Shown: piece after piece, positions 15,876 through 25,167 of the stretch
How positions within the stretch are numbered: position 1 is the first letter of the stretch
Layout of the letters: each line of letters begins with the position of its first letter
Assembly: GCA_000285855.2 (NCBI GenBank)
Contig: HE978651.1
Coordinates: 1,499,941 to 1,563,940 of the forward strand
Length of the DNA: 64,000 nucleotides
Direction of reading: 5' to 3'
From: Ruminococcus sp. JC304
GTDB taxonomy: Bacteria > Bacillota > Clostridia > Lachnospirales > Lachnospiraceae
Notes under the pieces: generated by a model
Seen by the model: the letters and a program-made list of their open reading frames with translations, nothing else
Told to the model about the DNA's origin: nothing
The model's database searches: none
Program-made: the position numbers and the translations under genes

Positions 15876-17763
15876 CATATAAGCCCTCCAGTTCTTCTGT
15901 GATGGCTGTCTTTTCTTTGCTTAATCTGGCACATTCTGCCACATTGGTGCATATCTCCGGGAGAACCATGGTTTCATCGATTTCCTTATCTCTGGTTTCC
16001 AGTTCTTCAATCCGGGCTTCCACCTTCTTTAATTCGTTTTCGCGTTTTCTCTGCCGCGCCTGCTCTTCCTTCTGCTGCTGCCAGGAAAGCTTGTTGTCTG
16101 AGGCTTGTTTGACCTCTGCTTCAGCCTGGGCTGCGGCCGGAGCATATTTTTCTGTAAGTTCTTCCCGCTTTTCCAGATAATAATCATAATCACCAATGTA
16201 GTTTACAATGGCCTGGTTGGTCAGATCCAGGATCCTGGTAGCTGTCTGGTTAATAAAATATCGGTCATGGGAGACATAGAGTACAGTGCCGGTATAGCTG
16301 TTTAAAGCTTCCTCCAGGATTTCCTTGGAGGCAATGTCCAGATGGTTGGTAGGCTCATCCAGGATCAGGAAGTTGGCCTCTGACAGCATAAGCTTTGCCA
16401 AGGAGACACGGCCTCTCTCACCACCGGAAAGGGCGGAGATCAGTTTAAATACGTCATCCCCTGTGAAGAGAAAGGCTGCCAGCATATTTCGGATCTCTGT
16501 TTCTGTAAGCGTTGGATAAGTGTCTGAAATTTCCTGGAAAATAGTTTTTTCCATATGGAGTACATGATGCTCCTGATCATAATATCCGATCTGTACCTTG
16601 GAGCCGAGAGCAAAGCGTCCGCTGTCAGCGTCTACCAGACCATTAAGGATTTTCAGCATGGTAGTTTTGCCGGTACCGTTATTGCCGATGAGAGCTACCC
16701 GTTCCCCGCGCTTAATGTCAAAGGAAATATTGGAAAACAAAGTCTGTCCGGGAAAAGCTTTGGATAAATCCTCCACAGTGAGTACATCATTTCCGCTGAT
16801 GTATCTGGGCTCCAGGGAAATCCGCATCTGATTCTGGATCTCCAGCGGCTTTTCAATCCGCTGCACCTTATCCAGCATTTTTTCACGGCTTTCGGCACGT
16901 TTGATAGATTTCTCGCGGTTAAAAGATTTCAGCTTGGCAATGACCGCCTCCTGATGCTTAATATCCCGCTGTTGATTTAAGTAAGCCTTGTACTGGGCAT
17001 CCCTGAGCTGGGCTTTTTTCAGAGCGTAGGCAGAATAATTGCCGCTGTACATCCGCATATTGCCGGCTTCAATCTCTACTACCTTAGTGACAACCTTATC
17101 CAGGAAATAACGGTCGTGGGATACAATGAAAACAGCTCCCGGATAATTCAGCAGATAGGTTTCCAGCCAGGAAATGCTTTCCATATCCAGGTGGTTGGTG
17201 GGCTCATCCAGCAGGAGAATGTCAGGATTGGAGAGCAGAAGCTTACCTAGGGCAACCCGGGTTTTCTGACCGCCGGAAAGAGTTTCAATCTGTTTTTCGA
17301 AGTCCTCCTCTGTAAAGCCAAGTCCCTTTAATACACCCATGATCTCACTTTTATATGCATAACCATTCTCAAGCTCAAACTGATGGCTCAGTCTGGTATA
17401 GGTGTTCATCAGGCTGTCTAGGGCTTCCCCTGCAGCAGTCTTCATTTCATGCTCCATGGAGCGGAGACGGTTTTCCATATCAATGATGTGCTGCTTAGTA
17501 GAGATCAGCTCCTCATAGATGGTGTGGTGCCCATGGATATCCTGGTACTGGGCCAGGTAACCGATGCTTTTATCTTTGGCAAGAATAACATTTCCGGAAT
17601 CCGGGGACAGTTCGTGGATGATAATACGCAGCAGGGTGGTTTTGCCTGCACCGTTGTTGCCGATCAGGGCTGCCTTTTCCCTGTCCTCTATATGGAAGCT
17701 GGCATCCTGAAGGATTACCTTCTCGCCAAAGGATTTGCAGATATTCTGACATGATAGGATCAT
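15853..17763 (-). CDS. ABC-F family ATPase (YdiF/Uup-like)
   Basis: 636 residues with two ABC ATPase domains and no membrane domain. First Walker A is GNNGAGKTTLL (about 37), signature LSGGQKTRVALGKLLL, Walker B DILLLDEPTNHLD; second Walker A GNNGTGKTTML (about 355), signature LSGGERGRVSLAKLML, with another LILDEPTNHLD. Between them is the charged P-site tRNA-interaction motif; the C terminus (about 545-636) is a charged coiled coil. ABC-F proteins act on the ribosome in translation rescue or antibiotic protection; the subfamily here looks like YdiF/Uup, so resistance is not implied. GGAGGA precedes the ATG. It is divergent from rex. Confidence 0.92.
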   Translation of the reverse strand: MILSCQNICKSFGEKVILQDASFHIEDREKAALIGNNGAGKTTLLRIIIHELSPDSGNVILAKDKSIGYLAQYQDIHGHHTIYEELISTKQHIIDMENRLRSMEHEMKTAAGEALDSLMNTYTRLSHQFELENGYAYKSEIMGVLKGLGFTEEDFEKQIETLSGGQKTRVALGKLLLSNPDILLLDEPTNHLDMESISWLETYLLNYPGAVFIVSHDRYFLDKVVTKVVEIEAGNMRMYSGNYSAYALKKAQLRDAQYKAYLNQQRDIKHQEAVIAKLKSFNREKSIKRAESREKMLDKVQRIEKPLEIQNQMRISLEPRYISGNDVLTVEDLSKAFPGQTLFSNISFDIKRGERVALIGNNGTGKTTMLKILNGLVDADSGRFALGSKVQIGYYDQEHHVLHMEKTIFQEISDTYPTLTETEIRNMLAAFLFTGDDVFKLISALSGGERGRVSLAKLMLSEANFLILDEPTNHLDIASKEILEEALNSYTGTVLYVSHDRYFINQTATRILDLTNQAIVNYIGDYDYYLEKREELTEKYAPAAAQAEAEVKQASDNKLSWQQQKEEQARQRKRENELKKVEARIEELETRDKEIDETMVLPEICTNVAECARLSKEKTAITEELEGLYEKWEELA

Positions 17764-17844
17764 ACAAATTCCTCCGAAATTTATATTATTGCAGCAGCCT
17801 GCGAATATCCGCTTTCACTGCTGAAATGTACACATACAGAATTT

Positions 17845-17873
17845 ATTATAACTGAACCGGACTGTTTTTGAAA
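17845..17873 (-). promoter_or_regulatory. Promoter of the ABC-F gene
   Basis: On the minus strand TTTCAA (17873-17868), 17 bp, TATAAT (17850-17845). The leader of about 75 nt contains a CAGCAG/CTGCTG stem, as often seen before ABC-F genes controlled by attenuation; I see no terminator to complete that picture. Confidence 0.6.
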
Positions 17874-17949
17874 GAAAAAAAGTGTTTTTATTTATGATTT
17901 GGATGAAATTTTGCATATTCTATCAGATAGTCTAAATTTAATGAAAAAA

Positions 17950-18004
17950 ATTTGTAAATAAAGTACAAATTTAATTTGACAATAAAATAACATCTGGTTA
18001 TAAT
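17950..18004 (+). promoter_or_regulatory. rex promoter with upstream dyad
   Basis: TTGACA (17976-17981), 17 bp, TATAAT (17999-18004) is a perfect-spacing promoter. Five bases upstream lies ATTTGTA-N7-TACAAAT (17950-17970), a dyad that could be an autoregulatory site, although it departs from the usual Rex consensus TTGTTAANNNNTTAACAA. The expected start of transcription near 18011 makes an ATG at 18014 too close, favouring the GTG at 18035. Confidence 0.7.
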
Positions 18005-18034
18005 TGACCTAGGATGTATAAGGAGGGAATATTT

Positions 18035-18682
18035 GTGGAACCTAAGGAAATTTCAAAAGCGGTGATCAAACGTTTGCCTCGATATTACCGTTATCTGGGA
18101 GAATTGATGGAGGAGAATGTAGAACGGATTTCGTCCAACGATCTCAGCAAGAAAATGCACGTGACTGCTTCACAGATCCGTCAGGACCTGAATAATTTTG
18201 GTGGATTCGGACAGCAGGGGTATGGATACAATGTACGTTATTTATATACTGAAATCGGTAAGATTCTGGGACTTGACACAGTACACCCGATGATTATCCT
18301 GGGTGCCGGTAATCTGGGACAGGCTTTGGCAAATTATGTGGATTTTGAGAAGCGCGGTTTTCGGCTGGTTGGTATTTTTGATGTAAACCCTGTACTGGAG
18401 GGGATTGCAGTGAGAGGAATTGAGATACAGATGCTTAGTGACCTTCCACTTTTTCTCAAAGAGAATAATGTGGAGATCGCGATCCTGACCTTACCTAAGG
18501 CAAAGGCCAAGGAAATGGCGAAGATTCTCATAGAAAACGGGATCAAGGCAATCTGGAACTTTGCACATATTGATCTGGATGCACCGGAGGATGTTATGGT
18601 GGAAAATGTACATCTGTCAGAGAGTCTGATGACCCTCTCCTATAATCTGAGTGAATATCGTAAGGAACATGAGAACCAGTAA
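18035..18682 (+). CDS. rex: Redox-sensing transcriptional repressor Rex
   Basis: 215 residues. N-terminal winged helix (ISKAVIKRLPRYYRYLGEL, KMHVTASQIRQDLNNFGGFGQQGYGYNV) and a Rossmann NAD(H)-binding domain with IILGAGNLGQALANY, followed by FDVNP. Rex releases DNA when NADH/NAD+ rises and controls fermentation and electron-transfer genes in anaerobes. The GTG start at 18035 has AAGGAGGG seven bases upstream and fits the family N terminus (EPKEISKAVIKRLP). It is monocistronic, divergent from the ABC-F gene. NADP/NAD enzymes encoded nearby (icd, nfnAB, nnrDE) make plausible functional company, not proven targets. Confidence 0.95.
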   Translation: MEPKEISKAVIKRLPRYYRYLGELMEENVERISSNDLSKKMHVTASQIRQDLNNFGGFGQQGYGYNVRYLYTEIGKILGLDTVHPMIILGAGNLGQALANYVDFEKRGFRLVGIFDVNPVLEGIAVRGIEIQMLSDLPLFLKENNVEIAILTLPKAKAKEMAKILIENGIKAIWNFAHIDLDAPEDVMVENVHLSESLMTLSYNLSEYRKEHENQ

Positions 18683-18811
18683 TAATAGTACGTATGTAGT
18701 TGCCGGCAACAGAGTGGACGGTGACGATTTGAATGGCTGTGGTCGTTAGATCATAGCTTTTCTTTTTGAAAAAATAGGTGTATACTGTTTCCAATGACAG
18801 GAGGTGGCTGA

Positions 18812-20311
18812 ATGAAACCTGTGGTAACAGCCGGTGAAATGAAAGAACTGGACCGGAACACAATAGAATCTGCCGGGGTTCCGGGTATGGTACTTATGGA
18901 AAGAGCTGCACTGAAAACAGTGGAGGCTATGGAAAAATATCTGTGTAACAAGGATCGTGTACTGGTGGTGTGCGGAAATGGCAATAATGGCGGTGACGGG
19001 ATGGCCATTGCCAGACTTCTCCATCTGAAGGGGATCAAAGTCGGGATTTATCTGGCCGGCCAGGAAGAGAAGCTGACAGATCAGGCCAGACAGCAGCTAC
19101 AGATTGCCAAATATTATCAGGTACCTTTGGAGCATAACCTGCAGCCGGATGAATATACTATTATAGTAGATGCCCTTTTTGGGGTTGGTCTGTCCAGACC
19201 TGTAGAGGGCAGATATGCAGAAATCATCCACATGCTGAACCAGTCCGGGGCTTTCCGGGTGGCTGTTGATATTCCTTCCGGCATCAACGGAGATACAGGC
19301 CAGGAGATGGGGATTGGATTTCAGGCAGATCTTACAGTGACCTTTGCTTTTTGCAAAAGAGGGTTGTGTTTTTATCCGGGAAGAATGTATGCAGGAGAGC
19401 TGGTCGTTGCAGATATAGGCATTTATGCGGATCAGGACAGAGAGCCTTCTATGGCATATCTGGAGAAAGGGGATCTGTCAATGCTGCCCTCCAGAATTCC
19501 CTGGGGAAACAAGGGGACTTTCGGAAAAGTGCTTTTGGTAGCCGGTTCCCGTGGAATGTGCGGGGCTTCCTGCCTGAGCAGTGCTGCGGCACTCAGAGCT
19601 TCGGCAGGTATGGTGAAGGTTCAGACTGTGGAGGAGAACAGGATTCCTCTTCAGTCACAGCTTCCGGAGGTTATGGTTACCTGCGAGTTTAATGAGAAAA
19701 GCAATCAGGAAATACTGGACTGGTGTGATGTGCTTGTGATCGGCCCGGGACTGGGGATGTCAGGAGAGAGCAGAGAGAGGGTGCAGTGGTTCCTGTCTCA
19801 TGCTGCCTGGTGTGGCAAGCCTGTGATCCTGGATGCAGATGGACTGAATCTGCTGGCAATGCATGAAGAATGGAAGAAATATCTGGGCGGACAGGTGATC
19901 CTCACTCCCCATCTGGGAGAGATGAGCCGTCTGACCGGGAAAAGCATTGGCGAGATCAGGGAGAACCTAGCAGAGACTGCTTCTCTGTATGCAGAAGAAA
20001 CTCATACCGTATGTGTCCTGAAGGATGCCTGTACAGTAGTGGCTTCTGAGAAAGGAAAAAAATATCTGAACATGAGTGGTAATGCTGGCATGGCTACTGC
20101 AGGCAGCGGAGATGTATTAAGCGGTGTATTAGCAGGAGTTTTATGTATGTTTCTGGCAGCAGAAAAAAAGCCTGCTTATGGTCAGATGGCAGCTCTGGGA
20201 GTACTGATCCATGGACTGGCAGGAGATATGGCAGCTGAGAATGTGGGAGAAAGAGGCATGACTGCCAGAGATATCATCCGGTTTCTGCCTGAAGTGCTGA
20301 AGGTGCAGTAA
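18812..20311 (+). CDS. nnr: Bifunctional NAD(P)H-hydrate epimerase / ADP-dependent dehydratase
   Basis: 499 residues, a fusion of YjeF-N epimerase (1 to about 215; GNGNNGGDGMAIARLL, VDALFGVGLSRPV, DIPSGINGDTG) and the YjeF-C dehydratase (about 225-499; GSRGMCGASCLSSAAALRASAGMV, GPGLG, LDADGLN, TPHLGEMSRLTG, AGSGDVLSGVLAGVL). It repairs hydrated NADH and NADPH. Key residues of both halves look intact. GACAGGAGGTGGCTGA precedes the ATG. It is followed by alr after 76 bp, a common clostridial order (often with acpS). Confidence 0.95.
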   Translation: MKPVVTAGEMKELDRNTIESAGVPGMVLMERAALKTVEAMEKYLCNKDRVLVVCGNGNNGGDGMAIARLLHLKGIKVGIYLAGQEEKLTDQARQQLQIAKYYQVPLEHNLQPDEYTIIVDALFGVGLSRPVEGRYAEIIHMLNQSGAFRVAVDIPSGINGDTGQEMGIGFQADLTVTFAFCKRGLCFYPGRMYAGELVVADIGIYADQDREPSMAYLEKGDLSMLPSRIPWGNKGTFGKVLLVAGSRGMCGASCLSSAAALRASAGMVKVQTVEENRIPLQSQLPEVMVTCEFNEKSNQEILDWCDVLVIGPGLGMSGESRERVQWFLSHAAWCGKPVILDADGLNLLAMHEEWKKYLGGQVILTPHLGEMSRLTGKSIGEIRENLAETASLYAEETHTVCVLKDACTVVASEKGKKYLNMSGNAGMATAGSGDVLSGVLAGVLCMFLAAEKKPAYGQMAALGVLIHGLAGDMAAENVGERGMTARDIIRFLPEVLKVQ

Positions 20312-20387
20312 GAGATCTTGAGTGTCCGGAATTCCTTTGGTGGAATGTGGGACAGATAAAGAATACAAAAAAGAGGAAGAGATTATT

Positions 20388-21545
20388 ATGGAAAAATGTA
20401 ACCGAGTAAAAGCAGTGATTTCTCTGGATGCGGTGGAGGAAAATTTCCGCCAGATGAGAAAAAATATTGCCAGTGACACAAAAATGATCGCTGTGATCAA
20501 GGCAAATGCTTATGGTCATGGCGCTGTGCAGATTGCCCATATGATAGAGGGTTATGATTATATCTGGGGGTTTGCTGCAGCTACAGCAGAGGAGGCCATT
20601 GCTCTGAGAAAGGCAGGGATCACCAAGCCTGTCCTGATCCTGGGAATTGTATTTGAGGAATTTTACCCTGAGCTGGTTTCTTATGATCTGCGCCCTGCTG
20701 TGTGTGAATATCAGGAGGCTGCAAAGCTTTCCGCAGAGGCTGTGTCTCAGGGAAAGACCATACATATTCATCTTGCGCTGGATACGGGGATGACCAGAAT
20801 CGGTTTTGCCGATGAGCCGTCAAGCGTGGAGGAAATCAAAAAAATCGCAGCACTTCCCATGCTGGAGATTGAGGGAATGTTTACTCATTTTGCAAGGGCA
20901 GATGAGTATGACAGAAGCCCTGCCATGGTTCAGTTGAAGCGTTATCTGGATTTTTGCAGTCTGCTTTCAGAGGCTGGAATTGAGATCCCTCTGCGCCATT
21001 GCTCCAACAGTGCAGGTATTATCCGTATTCCGGAAGCAAATTTAAGCATTGTCAGAGCGGGAATTACGATCTATGGCATTTATCCTTCTGCCCAGGTGGA
21101 GAGGGATATTGTGAAATTGTCTCCGGTTCTGGAGTTAAAGAGCCATATTACATATGTAAAGGATGTACTTCCGGGCACGGCGATCAGCTATGGAGGAACC
21201 TATGTGGCAGACAGGAAGCTTCGTGTGGCAACAGTGCCGGTGGGCTATGCGGATGGTTACCCCAGACAGCTTTCAGGCAAAGGCTGGGTTCTGGTCCATG
21301 GAAAGAAGGCACCGATCCTGGGCAGAGTCTGTATGGATCAGTTCATGATAGATGTGACAGAAATCCCGGATGTGAAGAAGGGAGACCAGGTTACATTGAT
21401 CGGCAGAGACGGAGATGAATTTATCAGTATTGAGGAGATGGGAGATCTTTCCGGGCGTTTTTCCTATGAATTCGCCTGCGAGATCAGTGACAGGGTTCCC
21501 AGAGTCTATATAAAGGACGGAAAGGAAACCGAAAAATACAATTAA
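20388..21545 (+). CDS. alr: Alanine racemase
   Basis: 385 residues, the usual size. PLP-dependent racemase giving D-alanine for peptidoglycan. The PLP lysine lies in MIAVIKANAYGHGAVQ (about 40); HLALDTGMTRIGF, HCSNSAG, VRAGITIYGIYPS and the C-terminal domain catalytic tyrosine region AISYGGTYVADRKLRVATVPVGYADGYPR are all present. GAGGAAGAG precedes the ATG at 20388, which fits the family N terminus better than an upstream in-frame start. It is followed by mazF, as in Bacillus where alr-ndoAI-ndoA are adjacent. Confidence 0.95.
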   Translation: MEKCNRVKAVISLDAVEENFRQMRKNIASDTKMIAVIKANAYGHGAVQIAHMIEGYDYIWGFAAATAEEAIALRKAGITKPVLILGIVFEEFYPELVSYDLRPAVCEYQEAAKLSAEAVSQGKTIHIHLALDTGMTRIGFADEPSSVEEIKKIAALPMLEIEGMFTHFARADEYDRSPAMVQLKRYLDFCSLLSEAGIEIPLRHCSNSAGIIRIPEANLSIVRAGITIYGIYPSAQVERDIVKLSPVLELKSHITYVKDVLPGTAISYGGTYVADRKLRVATVPVGYADGYPRQLSGKGWVLVHGKKAPILGRVCMDQFMIDVTEIPDVKKGDQVTLIGRDGDEFISIEEMGDLSGRFSYEFACEISDRVPRVYIKDGKETEKYN

Positions 21546-21662
21546 GGGCAAATGCCGCCAGGCGGCAGAGCCATAAAGGAAAATCAACCACGCATGTATA
21601 CACAGGAGAAAGTTGGAAATACTTAAAGTAAAAATCCCAAACAGAATCGGAGTGTGAATTGT

Positions 21663-22010
21663 GTGGTAATTAAAAGAGGGGATATCTATTATGCGGATCT
21701 GCGGCCTGTAGTGGGGAGCGAACAGGGCGGGATCCGTCCGGTACTGATCATCCAGAATAATGTAGGCAACAGGCACAGTCCTACAGTGATCTGTGCTGCC
21801 ATTACATCTAAAATGAATAAAGCAAAGCTTCCTACACATATAGAGATTGATGCAGTAAGGTATGGAATAGAAAAGGATTCTGTAATCTTGCTGGAACAGC
21901 TTCGTACCATAGATAAGCGAAGACTGAGGGATAAGGTCTGTCATCTGGATGATGCTATGCTTGATAAGGTAAACCATGCACTGGAGATCAGCCTGGAGCT
22001 CAGCTTCTGA
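21663..22010 (+). CDS. MazF/PemK-type mRNA interferase (EndoA/NdoA-like)
   Basis: 115 residues. It matches NdoA/EndoA throughout: [71 protein letters not shown]. The family cleaves mRNA at U-ACAU-like sites and is held in check by an upstream RHH or AbrB antitoxin. No antitoxin gene fits between alr and this gene; only a 14-codon TTG frame (21613-21657) precedes it. The GTG at 21663 restores the family N terminus and lies 10 bp from CGGAG; a GTG three codons earlier is too close. In this lineage the protein may act alone or with a distant partner. Confidence 0.88.
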   Translation: MVIKRGDIYYADLRPVVGSEQGGIRPVLIIQNNVGNRHSPTVICAAITSKMNKAKLPTHIEIDAVRYGIEKDSVILLEQLRTIDKRRLRDKVCHLDDAMLDKVNHALEISLELSF

Positions 22011-22103
22011 AAAGACGTACTTATCGCTTGACGGATATGGGCGAAAGTGATATATTTTACCAGTAACTATGCGTTTTCTTTATAAAGGAGAATGATAAGC
22101 GTA

Positions 22104-23438
22104 ATGGAAGACGGCAGTAGTATGCCCCTCTGGGGCGTATTTGTTTTGATATTTCTGCTGTGGCTGAACGGCATTTTTTATGGATTTGCGGCAGCACTGC
22201 GGAATATCAGTGAGAATGATACACAAAAGAAAGCGGATGAAGGAGACGAGAAAGCCAGGATGCTGATGGAGCTGATCGACAGGCCGGCTCAGTTTGTCAA
22301 TGCCATCCCTCTGATGGTCATGGCATCGGGAATTTGTTTTGGTGCTTTTCTGGTGCCATGGGCAGTGGCGGCTTTTCGTCCATACATACAGCATGCAGCG
22401 GCTCTTGTTCTGGTTCTAGCAGTATGTGTGATACTGCTTGCAGGACTTGGAATCCTTACCTTTCGCCGGGTGGGTACCTATCATCCGGAGAAATATGCAT
22501 ACCGTTATCTGAAGCTGGTGCATTTCTGGGTAATGGTGCTCAGGCCTTTTACTCTGTTTATCACCTGGATCGCCAGGCTGGCGGCTGTACCCTTTGGGGT
22601 AGAGCTGAACCGGACAGAAGCGGCGGTAACAGAGGAGGAGATTATTTCCATTGTGGATGAGGCCCATGAACAGGGCGTGATCCAGGAGAACGAAGCGGAG
22701 ATGATCCAGAATATTATTTCCTTTAATGAGACAGAGGCTCATGATATTATGACCCACAGGACCAATGTGGTGGCCTTTGACCAGGAGGTTCTGCTGAAAA
22801 ATATGATCGATACCATGCTGGAGGAGGGCAATTCCCGCTATCCGGTCTATGAGGAAAATATTGACAATATCAGGGGAATCGTTCATTATAAGGATGCACT
22901 GAAATTTATGACTCAGAATCCCTGGGCCAAATTTAAGCCCTTAAAGGAGCTGCCCGGAATCATCAGAGAGGCTTCGCTGATCCCTGAGACCAGAAGTATC
23001 GGAGATCTTTTTCATACCATGCAGGCGAAAAAAATCCATATGGCCGTGGTAGTGGACGAATATGGACAGACTGCAGGAATTGTTACCATGGAGGATATTC
23101 TGGAGGAGATCGTAGGTGATATCCTGGATGAGTATGATGAGGATGAGGTTACCATCCGAGCTCAGAAAGATCACAGTCTGATCATTGACGGACTGGCTTA
23201 TCTGGAGGATGTGGAGGAAGAACTGGATATCGACTTTGGAGATGTGGAGTTTGAGACACTGAATGGATACCTTACCAGCTTTCTGGGGCATGTTCCCTCA
23301 AAGAAGGATGTTGATGTGGTCATTAAGGCAAATGGTTATATGTTTACCATTCTGTCTATCGGAAATAAGACGATCGGTAAGGTACGTGCCGAGAAGCTGG
23401 CAGAGGAAAAGAATCCGGCAGATAAAAATAATTCCTGA
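22104..23438 (+). CDS. HlyC/CorC-family (CNNM/DUF21) protein with CBS pair
   Basis: 444 residues. N-terminal DUF21/CNNM membrane domain of about four helices (10-190), then a CBS pair (ETEAHDIMTHRTNVVAF... and SIGDLFHTMQAKKIHMAVVVDEYGQTAGIVTMEDILEEIVGDI) and a C-terminal CorC/HlyC transporter-associated domain (IDGLAYLEDVEEELDIDF...). Members are linked to Mg2+/Co2+ efflux or membrane protection; 'hemolysin' in old names is misleading. An in-frame ATG at 22092 sits one base after AAGGAG, too close, so 22104 is preferred; this choice is uncertain. Confidence 0.88.
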   Translation: MEDGSSMPLWGVFVLIFLLWLNGIFYGFAAALRNISENDTQKKADEGDEKARMLMELIDRPAQFVNAIPLMVMASGICFGAFLVPWAVAAFRPYIQHAAALVLVLAVCVILLAGLGILTFRRVGTYHPEKYAYRYLKLVHFWVMVLRPFTLFITWIARLAAVPFGVELNRTEAAVTEEEIISIVDEAHEQGVIQENEAEMIQNIISFNETEAHDIMTHRTNVVAFDQEVLLKNMIDTMLEEGNSRYPVYEENIDNIRGIVHYKDALKFMTQNPWAKFKPLKELPGIIREASLIPETRSIGDLFHTMQAKKIHMAVVVDEYGQTAGIVTMEDILEEIVGDILDEYDEDEVTIRAQKDHSLIIDGLAYLEDVEEELDIDFGDVEFETLNGYLTSFLGHVPSKKDVDVVIKANGYMFTILSIGNKTIGKVRAEKLAEEKNPADKNNS

Positions 23439-23486
23439 ATACAGGAAGTGTAAATAAAAAAGTGTATAACAAAAGGAGAAAGTGAA

Positions 23487-24218
23487 ATGTCAGGACATTC
23501 AAAATTTGCAAACATTAAGCATAAGAAAGAGAAAAACGATGCAAAGAAGGGAAAGATCTTTACAGTAATCGGCCGTGAGCTGGTTATGGCTGTGAAGGCA
23601 GGTGGCCCGGACCCAAATAACAACAGCAAGCTTCGTGATGTAATTGCGAAAGCAAAAGCCAACAACATGCCTAATGATACCATTGACCGTGGCATCAAAA
23701 AGGCTGCAGGTGCTGATTCTGCTGATAATTATGAGAAGGCTGTATATGAAGGCTACGGTCCAAACGGTGTTGCGATCATCGTTGAAACTCTGACAGATAA
23801 CAAAAACCGTACAGCAGGTAACGTGCGTAATGCCTTTACAAAGGGTAACGGAAGTATTGGTACCCAGGGCTGTGTATCCTATATGTTCGACCAGAAGGGA
23901 CAGATCATCATTGACAAAGAAGAATGTGAGATGGATGCTGATGAGATTATGATGCTTGCCCTGGATGCAGGTGCTGAGGATTTCAGCGAGGAAGAGGATA
24001 GCTATGAGGTTCTTACTGCTCCTGATGATTTCAGTACAGTCCGTGAAGCTCTGGATAAAGCAGGTCTGCCTATTGCAGAGGCACAGGTTGCCATGATCCC
24101 TCAGACTTATGTGGAGCTTACAGATGAGCAGGCTCTCAAGGATCTTCAGAGAACTCTGGATCTGCTGGATGATGACGATGATGTAACAGATTACTGGACA
24201 AACTGGGATGAGCAGTAA
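23487..24218 (+). CDS. YebC/PmpR-family DNA-binding/translation protein
   Basis: 243 residues, full length. It starts with the invariant [32 protein letters not shown] and contains the acidic domain ([17 protein letters not shown]) and a D-rich end. YebC proteins were annotated as regulators and recent work ties some of them to relief of ribosome stalling at prolines. AAAGGAGAAAGTGAA precedes the ATG. It is followed by the tepA hairpin. Confidence 0.95.
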   Translation: MSGHSKFANIKHKKEKNDAKKGKIFTVIGRELVMAVKAGGPDPNNNSKLRDVIAKAKANNMPNDTIDRGIKKAAGADSADNYEKAVYEGYGPNGVAIIVETLTDNKNRTAGNVRNAFTKGNGSIGTQGCVSYMFDQKGQIIIDKEECEMDADEIMMLALDAGAEDFSEEEDSYEVLTAPDDFSTVREALDKAGLPIAEAQVAMIPQTYVELTDEQALKDLQRTLDLLDDDDDVTDYWTNWDEQ

Positions 24219-24264
24219 ATCCTTTTGAACGCAGAAATGGTGTATAGTTTAGTATAAAAAAGGC

Positions 24265-24300
24265 AAAAATACCTCCAGAAAGAAAACTGGAGGTATTTTT
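24265..24300 (+). promoter_or_regulatory. Perfect 14-bp hairpin that contains the tepA Shine-Dalgarno
   Basis: AAAAATACCTCCAG (24265-24278) pairs perfectly with CTGGAGGTATTTTT (24287-24300) around an 8-base A-rich loop. The 3' arm includes GGAGG, ends in five Ts and abuts the tepA ATG at 24301. It can serve as the terminator of yebC and also occludes the ribosome site of any read-through mRNA. A TATAAA at 24253-24258 is the only nearby -10-like box. Confidence 0.75.
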
Positions 24301-25062
24301 ATGTCTGAAAATAAATATGAAGTGAAAGAGGAAAATCAAAACGCTGGAGAGGAAGAAAACAGAAAGCCGGAAAACCAGGAACAGGAAAACAATGCCCAGG
24401 AAAGTAAAAACCAGCAGATCAAGGAAATGGGACAGGCGGTTTTGAACGGAAATTCCCGCAATCATAAGGTGGAACTTCTGACTATCATCGGAGAAGTGGA
24501 AGGCCATGAGTCTGCACCCTCTCATTCCAAAACCACGAAATATGAGCATATACTTCCAAAACTTGCGATTATTGAGGATGATGAAGAAATAGAAGGATTA
24601 CTGATTTTGCTTAATACAGTAGGGGGAGATGTGGAAGCAGGGCTTGCCATTGCGGAGATGATCGCATCCTTAAGTATTCCTACCGTATCATTGGTTCTTG
24701 GCGGGGGACATTCTATTGGAGTGCCTATGGCTGTCTCTGCAGATTATTCCTTTGTAGTACCAAGTGCCACTATGGTGATCCATCCGGTCCGTTCCAATGG
24801 CATGTTTATCGGAGTGGCGCAGACATACCGGAATATGGAGAAAATCCAGGACCGGATCACTACCTTTATTTCCGGCCATTCCCATATGACACAGAAGAGA
24901 CTGGAGGAACTGATGCTGGATACCTCCCAGCTGGTAAAAGATGTGGGAACCATGCTGGAAGGTCCTGAGGCAGTGAAAGAAGGACTGATTGATGAGGTGG
25001 GCGGTATCCGGGAAGCGTTGGGAAAATTATATGAATTAATTGAAATGCAGAAGAAGGAATGA
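24301..25062 (+). CDS. tepA: ClpP-like serine protease TepA
   Basis: 253 residues. A charged, low-complexity N terminus (1-45, rich in E, N, Q, K) precedes a ClpP-fold domain: LLILLNTVGGDVEAGLAIAEMIASL, catalytic serine in GGGHSIGVPMAVSADY (about 139) and histidine in MVIHPVRSNG (about 161). TepA lacks an AAA+ partner and in Bacillus is linked to protein export and spore-protein degradation. The ATG has no room for any other ribosome site than GGAGG in the hairpin at 24265-24300. Confidence 0.9.
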   Translation: MSENKYEVKEENQNAGEEENRKPENQEQENNAQESKNQQIKEMGQAVLNGNSRNHKVELLTIIGEVEGHESAPSHSKTTKYEHILPKLAIIEDDEEIEGLLILLNTVGGDVEAGLAIAEMIASLSIPTVSLVLGGGHSIGVPMAVSADYSFVVPSATMVIHPVRSNGMFIGVAQTYRNMEKIQDRITTFISGHSHMTQKRLEELMLDTSQLVKDVGTMLEGPEAVKEGLIDEVGGIREALGKLYELIEMQKKE

Positions 25063-25104
25063 AGTCATAAACTGAAAAAATCTTATATTGTTGGAAAAGA
25101 ATAC

Positions 25105-25133
25105 TTGCCATCTGACTTTTTTTGACGTATTAT
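25105..25133 (+). promoter_or_regulatory. Probable promoter of nfnAB
   Basis: TTGCCA (25105-25110), 17 bp, TATTAT (25128-25133), overlapping a TATAAT at 25131-25136. It lies 35 bp upstream of the nfnA-type start, in an otherwise featureless gap. Confidence 0.5.
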
Positions 25134-25167
25134 AATTGAAGGTTTATTATTTGCGAGGAGGAAAACC

